From: Micrasema longulum | Taxonomy: Eukaryota; Arthropoda; Insecta; Trichoptera; Brachycentridae | Reading direction: 5' to 3' | Assembly (NCBI GenBank): GCA_022494885.1 | Contig: JAGVSM010001673.1 | Location: forward strand, 1 to 64,000 | DNA: 64,000 nt | Shown: piece by piece, positions 1 to 9,775 of the stretch | Numbering within the stretch: the first letter of the stretch is position 1 | Layout of the letters: each line of letters opens with the position of its first letter | Notes under the pieces: model-generated | What the model was told of the DNA's origin: nothing | The model's input: the letters and a program-made list of their open reading frames with translations, nothing else | Database searches by the model: none | Translations under genes and position numbers: made by a program

Positions 1-354
1 AATAAAATGGTTCACAAAACAATTTTTTTTTAAATTTTCAATGATATTTTATGTATTTCCTAATGAGCCTGAGCATGTTTAAAGGAGCGTTTAATAAATT
101 TATACATATTAGTGTAAAATAATTGAAACATTAATTTATACTTTTTCATAATGACGCTACTTCTGTGTTTATTTTTAACCAGTTCTACTTGAGATCTTAC
201 CACTAATATAAGAAAGGAATGATAATATTTAGGTCAGTAAATTTAAACGAAATAATTATTGAGCACACCTGCTTCTTAAAAATGCCCCCAGATAGCAGAG
301 AACTTGTTATATTGGTACCACTTAATGATACAAATACATAAGTGAATAAAGGTT
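1..354. other. AT-rich sequence, no gene seen
   Basis: Low-complexity A/T-rich DNA with no ORF of note and no repeat that I could match elsewhere in the window. Confidence 0.5.
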
Positions 355-480
355 TAAGCTTTTTAATAAATGTTAGGAATTACTTGTAACGACTTACCGA
401 TTTTTCTATGTCTACCGGATTCGTCAGGATAAAATACAAATCGCACAATATCTATACCTTCACCATAGTAAAAGCAGTTG
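355..480 (-). mobile_element. Fragment of hammerhead fold-back element (copy C)
   Basis: The reverse complement carries the same arm as the fold-back elements at 7.3-7.8 and 18.2-18.8 kb: CCTGACGA, then CCGGTAGACATAG, then TCGGTAAG and an A/T-rich TTTATTAA end. The stem II segment between CTGACGA and CCGG is deleted, so the ribozyme is dead. Only one arm is recognisable. Confidence 0.6.
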
Positions 481-1027
481 CACTAAAATTTAAAATTAAT
501 GTCCTAATATGTCACATGGTACTAGAAGCTAACATCAACGTTCACTGATTATAACATGTAGAAAAAATGGTGATCTATTTAGCCTTGGGTTTGGTGATGA
601 CAGCGAAAATAAAATTTAGGATCTCTAAACTGTATTATTATTTATGTTTTTTTCTTTATTGAGACCTTCTACCAAGACATGAAAATACATGTCAAAAACA
701 AGTTACATGTTTAAAAAATGTATTGAGATAGTATAGAAACAACAAAACCTGAAAAGGCAATGAGTAGCAATTCGTACACAAACATTGCATATACAAGAAT
801 ACCCTAAAATTAATGTTAGGTGTAATAGTGTACACATAACTAAACGAATATAATTTTAACATGAATATTGAAATAAGCAGTAAAAGGAAAAACCCACTAA
901 AAACCTAAAAGTACCTATTTTATAAAGAAAAGGGATACTTGTAGTAAATTAAATTTAATATTTTTTTCTTTTTATTTATTGTTTTACTTATACATAGGTT
1001 GTTTAATTCACATTACTTGAGGCATAA
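481..1027. other. No gene seen
   Basis: A/T-rich DNA, no coding potential and no repeat recognised. Confidence 0.4.
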
Positions 1028-1070
1028 GTCCCAACTCCGTGGGACTAAAAGTCCTGTCTTGAGTTGGGAC
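1028..1070. other. Perfect 10-bp-stem hairpin
   Basis: GTCCCAACTC (1028-1037) is the exact reverse complement of GAGTTGGGAC (1061-1070). An inner GGAC/GTCC pair can extend it around a TAAAA loop. It is GC-rich against a very AT-rich background. Too short for an animal pre-miRNA; it could be a MITE core or a transcribed stem-loop. Confidence 0.6.
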
Positions 1071-1200
1071 GAGCAATTAGTACACGACACATGAGTATAT
1101 CATCACAAATATTATATAGGGTCAGAAAAACAATAATAATTTAATATATATAAACATTTATATATATATACACAGTAAACTTAAACATTCGGAAAATCAT

Positions 1201-1300
1201 CAAGGAGTTTCCCACTCAAATCCACTAAGGAAAATCCAGTCCTTAACTCCTCTCTTGAAAATGGTTTTTGTCCTTGAGAGCTTAGTACGCTCTTTAAAAA
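1201..1300 (-). repeat. Dispersed repeat U4 (copy 1)
   Basis: The reverse complement aligns over about 100 bp with 39840-39970 (shared AGCTCTCAAGGA, ATTTTCAAGAGA, AGGACT, ATTTTCC, TTTGAG). Both copies read as broken coding sequence (fragments like FKRGVKDWIF here, FQEKGV there), so it is probably a degraded transposon ORF of a family I do not recognise. Confidence 0.5.
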
Positions 1301-2419
1301 GATTTAACAATATCGGTGCTACACGGGTTGTGCCGTGAGGTATTCATATTTTAAAAAAAAGTGTTAAACGTAAATAAAAAAAATAAAGGGGGGATGTCTC
1401 TGAGCAAAGCTTTAGGTAGATTAAACTTATTGACTAAAATATCATAAAAAATATAACATGAACGTGCAAAGCGTTAAACATGAAAATAGAAAATATAAAT
1501 TATTGAATAATGTAAGTAAAAAAAATGTTAATAATAAAATATGTAACCAATATATTTTTGAGTGAAATTTACTCGTAAGTTTGACTGCATATTTAGGTTC
1601 AGGTGGTTAAAACAATACGCCTACATAATTTAATTAGTTAATCTTATGCTTTGATATCAATTTATTAAAACTCTCTGAACCATTCGTAAATTGACACGCT
1701 TATCAATTTGAAAAAACTCCACACTATTAAGGTACGAGCACATAATGTAACCTATAATTATTATTAAGATAAAAACATGTGTGCGAACGTAGGCCCATTT
1801 CTGAGTATGGATAGTGTTTTATACAATGTATAAATTACGAGTTTGAATAATTGTATTTGTTATATAATACAGTGTTGGCATACAAACATATATTTATTTG
1901 TTTAAACAATTTAAATACTTATACAGTTTACATACATATGCGTAAGAGCTGGCATATTGCCTGAGAGCAATTTCTTCCTACCTTTCCAAACTATTTGAGA
2001 TTGAGAATTTGAGAAAATGAGTGGTATAAGAATATATTGCATGTATATTAAAATATTTTCATTAATATAATAAAACGTTGATGAACTGTGTATACATATT
2101 TTTTTAAAGAAATAAAAATTGACTGAATATCTACACTGTACTTTGAAGAGAGGGTTGTTAAAAAGCGAAGGAAAGAGGGGGGAGAAAGGAAAAATGCAAA
2201 TAGTCAGGAAGTGACATTTCATATGTGATTTTAATGTTTGTAAAGAAGAAGCGTCTCTGAGATTTGTGGGTAGATTATTCCATAGTTGAGAAGTTACAAC
2301 TGCGCAAGAGGAGGGAAAAAAGTTGAAGCTGTGAATGTGTATTGAAAAAATTCTCTCGTTACTAGAATAAAGAGAAAACTGAGATAAGACATGTTATATA
2401 GGTATTTTTCATTATGTCG
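1301..2419. other. No gene seen
   Basis: AT-rich, no repeat match noticed. The one longer ORF here (1911-2222, minus) has low-complexity composition and no family signature, so I do not call it a gene. Confidence 0.4.
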
Positions 2420-2911
2420 TTATATACGTCCGTCTACTCCCAACTGAAGGAATGTCTCAATCGAATATAAAAAAAGGACTTTAAATGCTCTTCTTATTGC
2501 TTGGAAATCGCGATGGGAATCTTCCCCTTCAGGGAGGGTTACGTTTCTTTTCTTTCCTTTAATCCGTCAGCGCTTAGAATTTTCTTAGGTTTTCCCCGAT
2601 TGCTGGACTACGCAGTTTTTATCAGGTCATGGTAAATTTAATCAAAAATTATTTGTTTTTAATATTGTTGACTCCCTTTGTGCTGCTGCGGATATCCTAA
2701 CCAATCTTCTGAACACATCCTGTGGTCTTGTCCCTTTCCCCTTCTCTATGATTACCGAATGGAGCTTCTCGCTACTATCCGTGGCCCTGTTATTGGTCCT
2801 GTCGAATATACCGATCTGGTGGCTTCCGAAAAAAATTTCAAGGCTTTTAAAAAGCTTTGTAATCATTTCGGCGAATTGATCATGTCCAATCACTTTAATC
2901 CCAGTCAGTGA
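2420..2911 (+). pseudogene. R1-like LINE, degenerate 3' end of ORF2
   Basis: A broken open frame ends in a gag-like zinc knuckle typical of the C-terminus of R1-clade ORF2: a CCCGYPNQSSEHILWSCP segment (2681-2734) preceded, after a frame change, by a GHGKF motif (LTGHG-type in the family). The 5' part (2420-2520: CCCAACTGAAGGAATGTCTCAA, then an in-frame W-rich stretch) matches the minus-strand LINE at 8.9-9.3 kb. At least one stop (about 2590) and one frameshift (about 2675) show it is dead and 5'-truncated. Confidence 0.7.
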
Positions 2912-2984
2912 AGAATTTACTTCTCTCTCTTCTCAATTCAATAAAGTACATATAATGTACTTCTGGATTACTTTCTTTCAGCAC

Positions 2985-3118
2985 AAAGATGCTAAGGCTA
3001 CTAGATTTCAGAGAGCTCCTTCAGGCAGCTTTTCTCGTTTAACAACGAGCAAATTTTACGTGCATGTGGGCACCGCAAAGGAGACTTATGTCCTCAGATG
3101 CGGTGTGCGGTATGTGGT
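2985..3118 (+). repeat. Dispersed repeat U1 (copy 1)
   Basis: Its reverse complement matches 62098-62250: shared ATACCGCAC, GCATCTGAGGAC, GGCGGTGCCCACAT-like, ACGAGAAAAGCTG and CAGAAAT segments. It lies just after the R1-like LINE and may be part of its 3' UTR. It has no convincing ORF. Confidence 0.55.
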
Positions 3119-3239
3119 GGGCAAGCTATGTCATATATATATACTCGTATATATTTATATCATTACTTACGGTTATAAAAAGGAAGTTTATTATTCCGTA
3201 CTTATAAATAACCAATTCGTTATCATCTGTTAAAGTCTT

Positions 3240-4080
3240 GGGATATTTATTGCATTTTAAACATATGTACACCTTCTCCAGGTGTCTTAGTCAATATTCA
3301 ATCGTTATTACTATTAGTTAACGACAATTTTTTCTACATAGTTTGCTCTGGCAAATTCGGTCATGGCGTACGGTGTAATTGGTGGGGGTAGTTGTGCCAA
3401 GACAGACTTGCATCCAGCAGCAAAAGGGCAAAAATCATTATTAATAAGAACTATCCTTATAAAACTTTGCAGATATAAGAGTGATTCACTATTCCAAAAA
3501 TTAGCAGTGCTTGATATTAGACAGCAATATTTAAATTTGAATTAAAAAAGGCAGGAGATATCATTCATACTAACAGAGATCCACACCTATCGGTTTTTCT
3601 TATCTATAATGATAGATAAGATAATAACGTATAGTGTTTTTCGCTACTACAGTATTATGTTTTTGACTGCCTTAGAACAGGGAAACTTGCCCTAGTTAGG
3701 CAATCAAAGAAACTTTATATTAGTGTAATAATTTTATAGAAATAAAATAAGGTAATAAACACATTTGATTTCTACAACCTTTCTTACCGCATATTCTTTG
3801 ATAAATGCAATCTACATTCATTTTAGCATGCTCGACTTGCATTTATTCTGCAGTATATCAGTTACATAATCTATTAACAGGACGGTGGGTGTTCGAACGA
3901 GCACGCCTGCACATTATTTTTTAAATAAATTTGATTTCACTTTCAAATTTCATGATTTTATGTGAAACTAAGATATTATCTTTCAAAGTTATTCCAGTTA
4001 CATGCATTCATATTACGAAATAAGGGACAAAATGTTTTTTTAAATGATTTAAAATCTCAAAATCGAACAAACATAAATGT
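3240..4080. other. No gene seen
   Basis: No repeat or coding signal that I can support. Two short ORF-like stretches are not conserved-looking. Confidence 0.35.
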
Positions 4081-4084
4081 TCTT

Positions 4085-4150
4085 ATACAACAACAACAAC
4101 AAGCCATCACGCCGTTTTCCCGTAGGCAGAGAGAATAGAACGCCATTTCA
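4085..4150 (-). mobile_element. Short LINE 3'-end fragment
   Basis: On the minus strand it reads ATTCTCTCTGCCTACGGG, then GGCGTGATGGC, then a (GTT)n-type tail. This matches the extreme 3' end of the LINEs at 42.40-42.59 and 48.64-48.96 kb (ATTCTCTCTGCCTACC ... GGCGTGATGGTAG). The 5' end is truncated, as expected for target-primed insertion. Confidence 0.6.
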
Positions 4151-4384
4151 CTAGACCCTGTTTCAAAACGGCGGAGTTCAAATAAGTGTTAGTATACTTT
4201 TAATGTCATATATACTTCTAATGTGTCATACAGCCATCAAGCTGATAAATCTTTAAGCTAGAATTTAGTTAATTTTTTAGTATAGGAAAGTTTTTTTGTA
4301 ATTTATCTTATATACGTAAAAAAAAAAATATTTTTTTTAGAAAAATATTTTGATTTCATTTATTTTATATTTTTTGGTGCACAA

Positions 4385-4745
4385 ATAATAATTTATATCG
4401 ATACAAGTTGGACGACTAACCAACACCAAAAAGTTAACCAGACCAACTTCCCGGTTCGTATAGAACACCTTAATCGCATCGTAAAAAATGAGTCTTTACA
4501 GGCAATTAGCGATAAGGTTTGCTGGAAAGTTGGTCGATAAAAAACTTGGTGAATTAGGTCGCTGGAATTCTCCCTTGAGATTCTGGATCTTGGTCCCCTC
4601 CTTATCGTCATTAGAGAACTCTACCGAGGTATCTCTTGGACTGCGAACTTATGGATTTTTGCTGGAGCTCTGCCAACAATCTGGCCGATAAACAATGTTT
4701 GGAAATAAATACGCTCGTTTCTGAATGGCATTGTATAGTTATTAT
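4385..4745. other. Higher-GC stretch, unclassified
   Basis: Distinctly more GC-rich than its surroundings, with 60-70 aa open stretches on both strands but no motif I recognise. It could be a degraded transposon ORF or a host exon remnant. Confidence 0.25.
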
Positions 4746-5035
4746 CTGTTAACTATGAAACATAGATAAACCAGTAGGATTTTAAATTTTTTTTATTTAT
4801 ACATTTTATTTTGCATAATACTCTTTTTCTATATAAACACCTTACTGAGCACAAACCCATGTCGAGGCATAAATTATTATATTATGTAATTTTTTTATTT
4901 CTTAAAATCCGGTTGGTGGTGAAAAAACGACTAAATACTCATAAGGCAGGACTGAACGTTTGGGCATGAGTAAAAGTGTCATAAATTAGAGGGTTCTGGG
5001 TGCATCTTTGTGTATAAATAGGTAGAAGGCTTTAA

Positions 5036-5230
5036 TTAAGAACACCGAAACTGTTTCTATGGTTACATAAAAGCATCAAAATGTAAAGTTTTCTAAGTAC
5101 TTAAGATGAAACGCGGAAAATTTTATTCTGATACTCTGTTTAAAATAATTACAAAATCGGTTGATTTTTGAGGTGCGGAAAACGGGTCAACAAAACGTCA
5201 ATTTTGTCTTTTTTAATAAAAGGTCTGACA
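5036..5230 (+). repeat. Dispersed repeat U2 (copy 1, short)
   Basis: Matches 57270-57660 in the same orientation: GAACC/ACCTGTTTCT-like start, GGTTACNTAAAAGCATCA, AAACGCGG, then TTGAGGTGCGGAAAA and AAAAGGTC. This copy lacks the ~170 bp present in the middle of the 57-kb copy. Confidence 0.6.
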
Positions 5231-5893
5231 TGCAGTTGTCTTTTTTGCACAGTATCGTGGAGGCATCGTAAGAATTAAATACGTTTTATTTCTAAAGGTA
5301 ATTGATTAAACCATATTTTCTCCCTATATGGAACTGTAATATTGTACTGCACTTATGTTGCACTTTTGCACATTCAAATCGAAGGGATTTTTTAATGTAA
5401 ATTTTGTAAAATATGAACTTTTTCCTCTTTAAAAAATGTTTGAAAATTTATTCTACTTAGTTTACACAAAATTCTTCAATTACTAAATTCGATATATACG
5501 TTCCTATTACGCATTGTTAAATTGATGTACAATTTTGCTAAAATTTTTACTTTTGTACGGTGTTATTTTGAAAACGTGTATAAAGACGGTTCCGGTGAAA
5601 CAATCAGCGCAGCGTTGTGATGCGATGTGTAGCATTTGCAAGAAAATTACGAACAAACAATCTTTAAATACTTATTTATTAAACCTTTCTTTGGCGGCCT
5701 CACCTTATAATGGTTCCTTATAATGGTTTGATTTTGTGTAAGGGAAGAGACCATTGCAAGAGACTGCTGAGAGATATTGCATAAATACACACTATTAAGC
5801 GTATTGTCCAGAAGTTTATTGAAATACATATTTATGTAATAATTTTGATTTTTGATATTATTTTATAATGTACATGCTTCCTCTTTCCATTAT
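5231..5893. other. No gene seen
   Basis: AT-rich intergenic DNA up to the hAT-type MITE. A short duplicated CCTTATAATGGTT occurs at 5702-5728. Confidence 0.35.
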
Positions 5894-5901
5894 GTTGTAT
5901 C

Positions 5902-6564
5902 CACTGGCGGCTCCTGACCGAAAACATTGGTAGTGCATTTCTTTACATTTTGTCAACTTGTACATTATTAAGTTCAATAATATTATAATAATATGATAGG
6001 TCTGACGTGATAAACGACCAATAGTATGACAGCCCGCGCATCGGAACCCGAAACGCTAAATGCGCCCAACATAATACGCACGTTATAGTTAACTAAATTC
6101 GTACTAATATCATGTCATTACGCATGTTCAAAGTGACATTAAAAACAAACTTCAAATCTACGCATGCGTTGGCAATGCCCGGAATATGTGTATTATCTTC
6201 TCCCTCTAACGCACAATTAATCGGTATGAAGCATTGTATGTCTCGCTCAAATGACGATTTTAGGAGATATGATATATTTCTTACAAATTCAGGGTAAAAT
6301 ATTGTGCTAAACAGAATATGCACTGGGACGATTGCGCATGCGTAGACAAGATGAGAAAATCGTCCGATAGAGTCGATTTCGCTAGATCTTTTGGCGCTAG
6401 TATTGAATATTATGATGTTTACGTGTACAATATTGCAACGAATCCCTGTTTCTTTCTACCTACTTATAACATATTTTTACTCTCAATAAAATTACTAATT
6501 TATTTACACAAATTTTTACTTGGCAGTGCACTGCACTTATGCACATACTAAGGAACCGCCTCTG
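5902..6564. mobile_element. hAT-type MITE with 8-bp target duplication
   Basis: The ends form a terminal inverted repeat: CACTGGCGGCTCC at the left and, on the other strand, CAGAGGCGGTTCC at the right. The element is flanked by a perfect 8-bp direct repeat GTTGTATC (5894-5901 and 6565-6572). An 8-bp duplication and a short CANNGGCGG-type TIR are hallmarks of the hAT superfamily. At 663 bp with no transposase ORF it is non-autonomous. Inside are two ACGCATGCG-type sites (about 6160 and 6335) and a relatively GC-rich centre. Confidence 0.8.
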
Positions 6565-6807
6565 GTTGTATCCCAACTCAACACCGGGCTCTTGGCCTCA
6601 TAGAGTTTGTGATACTTTGTGATTATTTTCTAGTAATATATATGTATTTATATGAATAAATAAATAAGTAACTAAATAAAAGAGTTTGCAATTTTAGGAT
6701 ATTACTTAGTACTTTTAATATGAAAATCAAACACAGATTTGAGTCTACTGAACGCTTTATTTTAATTTAAAAAAATATAAAAACAAAAATTCTTTGAAAA
6801 CTAACCT

Positions 6808-7061
6808 ATTATCATCACCATCATTCCCTTTCCGCACCCAATGGTGCATAGGGCACTGTATTAGTACGCCAATCGCAGCGTATGTTGATCATTTTTCTTA
6901 CATGAAGGTAAGATGATTAGTTTTATGATTCAGGCACCAGTCCAGGGACTATGAAATATTTTAGTGTAAAAACACAATTTTATATAAATTATGTCGGGAA
7001 TCGAACCCGAAACCTCTCACATGGTAGGCAAACGCGCTGACCATTACACCACGAGACCGAC
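6808..7061 (-). mobile_element. tRNA-derived SINE, family A
   Basis: Full-length copy. On the minus strand the head (7061 downward) has tRNA-like A box GTGTAATGGTCAGCGCG and B box GGTTTCGGGTTCGATTCCC, followed by an unrelated body (AATATTT..., CTGGACTGG, TGATCAT) and a tail ATGGTGCATAGGG-complement ending in GGGAATGATGATGG. The 5' and 3' ends of the tRNA part do not pair as an acceptor stem, so it is a SINE, not a tRNA gene. About fifteen further copies lie in this window. Confidence 0.85.
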
Positions 7062-7358
7062 AACCTATTATAATATCATTAATATAATTTCCACAACATT
7101 TATCTAAAAACATATAACTAAAAAGGTTCATCAATTATTTCACAATACGTCTGTCAATAAATGCTTACTTTATTAAAAAAAAAAAGTAGTACAAATATAA
7201 GTACCTAAATCCCCTATTAGCCATTAATCACTTAGACATGCACTTAACTATTGTTTTTTCCCAAAACTATGATTATTGTACATGTTTTACTTAAAATGAT
7301 TATTTTCATTTACTAAATTTTATTAAATATTTTTATTTAACCACTAACCGACATTTCT

Positions 7359-7402
7359 ATGTCTACCAGTTTTGAGACGTACCCGACTCTTCGTCAGGAC
7401 AC
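7359..7402 (-). ncRNA. Hammerhead ribozyme, left arm (decayed)
   Basis: Minus strand: stem I TGTC/GACA, core CTGACGA, an extra A, stem II GAGTCG-GGTA-CGTCTC with one T-T mismatch, then AAAA where GAAA is expected, and CTGGTA. The G12-to-A change and the stem II mismatch predict loss of activity. Confidence 0.6.
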
Positions 7403-7735
7403 CAATTAAACCAACATGCAAATCAACATGCAAAACCCACTTGCACAAAACTTCCACAAAAGTTGCACAGAAATATAAAACTAACACGACATGCATTTTA
7501 ATAAGCACATGGACTGATCAGGACAAACATGCACTCCCTCCACCTCTTCTACCTTTTTTCAACTATTTCTCAAACAACATATAATATTTGAATGATTTAA
7601 TCAGTGCATGTTTGTCCTAATCAGTGCATGTGCTTATTAAAATGCATTTCGTGTTGGTTTTATATTTTTGTGCAACAACTGTGGTAAAGGTGTAAAGTAG
7701 GTTTTATCATGTTGGTTTGCATGTTGGTTTGATTG

Positions 7736-7779
7736 ATGTCCTGACGAAGAGACGGGCACGTCTCGAAGCCGGTAGACAT
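7736..7779 (+). ncRNA. Hammerhead ribozyme, right arm (near-intact)
   Basis: Stem I ATGTC (7736-7740) pairs with GACAT (7775-7779). Core CTGACGA is 7741-7747, followed by an extra A. Stem II GAGACG (7749-7754), loop GGCA, CGTCTC (7759-7764) is perfect. GAA follows at 7765-7767, then the stem III palindrome GCCGGT and cleavage triplet GTA (7772-7774). Cleavage is expected between 7774 and 7775. Position 15.1 is G, not A, which can still wobble-pair with U16.1. The loopless stem III fits the dimer-dependent hammerheads of Penelope-like elements. Confidence 0.75.
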
Positions 7780-7956
7780 AGAAACGTCGGTAAGTGGTTA
7801 GTTACAAATATTTAATAATATTTAGTAAAATATTTGACCACAGAGTTAATGCTTTAAATATTAATAGTATTATTTTTATTTTTTTACTTAAGTACCTACC
7901 TTAAACTATATAACTATATAAGGACATTCAATTCATTTAATCTTCACATTCGTTTG

Positions 7957-7995
7957 AAAATGCCCTAACAAGGCGAAACAGTTATCACAGACTTT
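7957..7995 (+). ncRNA. Decayed hammerhead-like motif
   Basis: TTTGAAAAT, GCC, loop CTAACAA, GGC, GAAAC, AGTTATC matches the Penelope-type layout CTGATGA-T-GCC..GGC-GAAAC with three substitutions in the catalytic core. Stem II (GCC/GGC) and GAAA are intact. Stem I is unclear, so this may be chance. Confidence 0.35.
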
Positions 7996-8484
7996 TTTTT
8001 AATATTTAAAAAAAATAAGATAATGTGTTCTGTAGACTCAATCAGTGTTTGATTTTTATACTTTATTACGCCGAATAAACGCCAAATCAATAAATAAATA
8101 GAGTACTTAATATTTTAAAACGTAAAATCATCGTATAATGATAAACAAAACTCGGTTCTTCGAGTATTTAACAGCGTGGGCACTTGGAACCAGATGACAA
8201 AACGATTCAAAACGTATTTAAACACAACAAACACAGTTTATTGTAAAATAGCTGAGTGGGAGTTTTCAGTGTTAAATGATTTAATTACATAATGTTATTC
8301 CATTATTGTCTTAGAATCTGGCCTTCAGATATTGTATGGGAGGTGACATTGATAAAGGCTGTGAATTCGTCTTTATCTAAGGCCAACCTCGATTTAAAAG
8401 TAAACTCAGAATAAAATCGTTAAATTATATAATCCACATTATAAATTAACCGCATTTCGCAACGTATGGCGATCATTTAATATC

Positions 8485-8735
8485 TCATTATCATCATTCC
8501 ATTTCCGTTCCCTAGTTGGAGTATACGGTGTCCACAAAGAGCACCTAGCATCTTTGACAGCTCCAGTGCGTTCTCACAACTCAGGTTCGCGTCCCGTAGT
8601 TCTGTTATGAACTGCCGACGATTAGTCAGTCGCGGACGTCCAGGACATCGAGAACGTGATGCCCTATAAAGTAGACAAGCTCGGTTAAAGGCAGGATTAC
8701 ATTCTTCTAGTATGTTGTGGAGAGGTGTGTGGAAA
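8485..8735 (-). pseudogene. LINE ORF2 C-terminus and 3' tail
   Basis: On the minus strand about 75 codons read NILEECNPAFNR, ACLLYRASRSRCPGRPRL, TNRRQFITELRDANLS, CENALELSKMLGALC. The R.GRPRL basic motif followed by an alternating L/D helix is the usual C-terminal tail of several LINE reverse transcriptases. It ends in AATGGAATGATGATAATG, a short-period 3' tail. That tail resembles the 3' end of SINE-A. Confidence 0.6.
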
Positions 8736-8804
8736 CCTTACCAAAGTTAATATATGTTTCTACACAATTAAAAAGGGGAAATGAGATAACTGTAAATTCT
8801 TTTA

Positions 8805-8914
8805 CAAAAAAGGGTTAATGATAACCAGCCAAAACTAGCCAATGACAGATCATAAGCCCTGTAAATGCCTAGACTTCCAGATTCCCTTCTCTAAAATGTT
8901 CTCCACCTCTCCAA
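8805..8914 (-). repeat. Repeat R, fragment
   Basis: Minus-strand fragment containing GGAAGTCTAGGCATTTACAG, GGGCTTATGA, CTGTCATTGGCTAG-type core of repeat R. It abuts an R1-like LINE at about 8915. Confidence 0.7.
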
Positions 8915-9300
8915 GCATTAAGAAGAGCATTTAATATCCAATTGAGACATTCCTTCAGTTGGGAGAAGACGGACGCCACCAATAACAGAGGAAAGCTTTC
9001 TTTTTAAGTGGCAATTTGCGGATCATCGCTGGACCTCTAGATCCAAAGGGAACAAGTCTGTTACAACCGGGAGTGCATCCGTCAAGCATGTCCCACATGC
9101 TTTAGCAAGAGCCAGGAGATGTTGCCAATGTACGCTTAAAATAATTCGCCTGAAATATTGCAACTCACATCGGTGTGTCCAACAGCCAGCTGCATAGGAC
9201 ACGATGCCTAGGAAAATGAATTTATAATAGACCGTTGAAGTTTCAAAAGACAACCCCCAGCTGGCTCTGGCCTAACACACGTGAAAATGTAATCATACGT
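8915..9300 (-). pseudogene. R1-like LINE reverse transcriptase C-terminus
   Basis: Reads ASWGLSFETSTVYYKFIFLG, IVSYAAGCWTHRCELQYFRR, ...LALAKACGTC, LTDALPVVTDLFPLDLEVQR (9253 to 9023). YAAGCW and the thumb-like segment before PLDLE.QR are signatures of R1-clade reverse transcriptases, in the region between the RT core and RNase H. The frame breaks after 9023. The downstream part matches 2420-2520, so the two are copies of one LINE. 5'-truncated and dead. Confidence 0.75.
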
Positions 9301-9524
9301 TTAGGCTCACAGGAGGCACCCGCTGTACGTGGCCCAGCCAATCGTATCATCTCCACTTGATGACAGTTGTCACTGGAATTTTTCGCATCCGTTTTCTCAT
9401 TTCTTCATTCTTCACTAAGTCGAACTATTCATTTGATATCTATCACAATGATAATAATGATTAGTCTTGCGGTTCAGGTCGCGGTCCAACAACAATGAAA
9501 TATTAGACCGTCTTCTTCATTCTT

Positions 9525-9775
9525 CTTCATGCCAGCACCATAATCCGATGATGCATAGGGCACTGCATCGGGAAACCAAATGCAGCATTCCTTAATTACC
9601 TTTTACACGAAGGTAAAAAGATCAGATTTAGGCTTCAGGTGCCAGTACAGAGACGATAAAATAATGCAGTGAATAATCACTCTTCAACCCAATATTTTAT
9701 AACCATCTTGCCAGGAATAGAACCTGAGACCTCAAACATAGTAGGCAAACGTGCCAACCACTACAGTTAATTACG
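9525..9775 (-). mobile_element. SINE-A
   Basis: Near-complete minus-strand copy: tRNA-like head (GTAGTGGTTGGCACG, GAGGTCTCAGGTTC) around 9770-9710, body with CTGTACTGGCACCTG, tail with GATGCAGTGCCCTATGCAT at 9545-9580. Confidence 0.8.

Larger units (their letters stand above)
7309..7848. mobile_element. Fold-back element with hammerheads (copy A)
   Basis: Two long arms (about 7309-7535 and 7596-7848) are inverted copies of each other around a ~60-bp centre. Landmarks run in mirror order: TTTACTAAATTTTATTAAAT, ACCACTAACCGACATTTC, the hammerhead block, ATTAAACCAACATGCAAA, CATGCATTTTAATAAGCAC. No ORF. Each arm carries a hammerhead ribozyme motif pointing outwards. Copies B (18.2 kb), C (0.36 kb) and perhaps D (34.5 kb) are relatives. 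Penelope-like retroelements carry such ribozymes in their terminal repeats, which suggests the origin. Confidence 0.75.
6722..8060. mobile_element. Inverted terminal repeats bracketing SINE and ribozyme element
   Basis: A ~32-bp segment at 6722-6756 (TCAAACACAGATTTGAGTC TACTGAA) is inverted at 8029-8060 (TTCTGTAGACTCAATCAGTGTTTGA, given in pieces: TTCTGTAGACTCA, ATCAGTGTTTGA). Between them lie a SINE-A copy, a hammerhead fold-back and a second decayed hammerhead-like motif. This may be an older, possibly Penelope-related, element that was later invaded. No target duplication found. Confidence 0.4.

Noticed and set aside
6990..7061. tRNA gene candidate on the minus strand
   Set aside because: Same body and tail follow the head in about fifteen other places; no acceptor stem. 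It is the SINE-A head.
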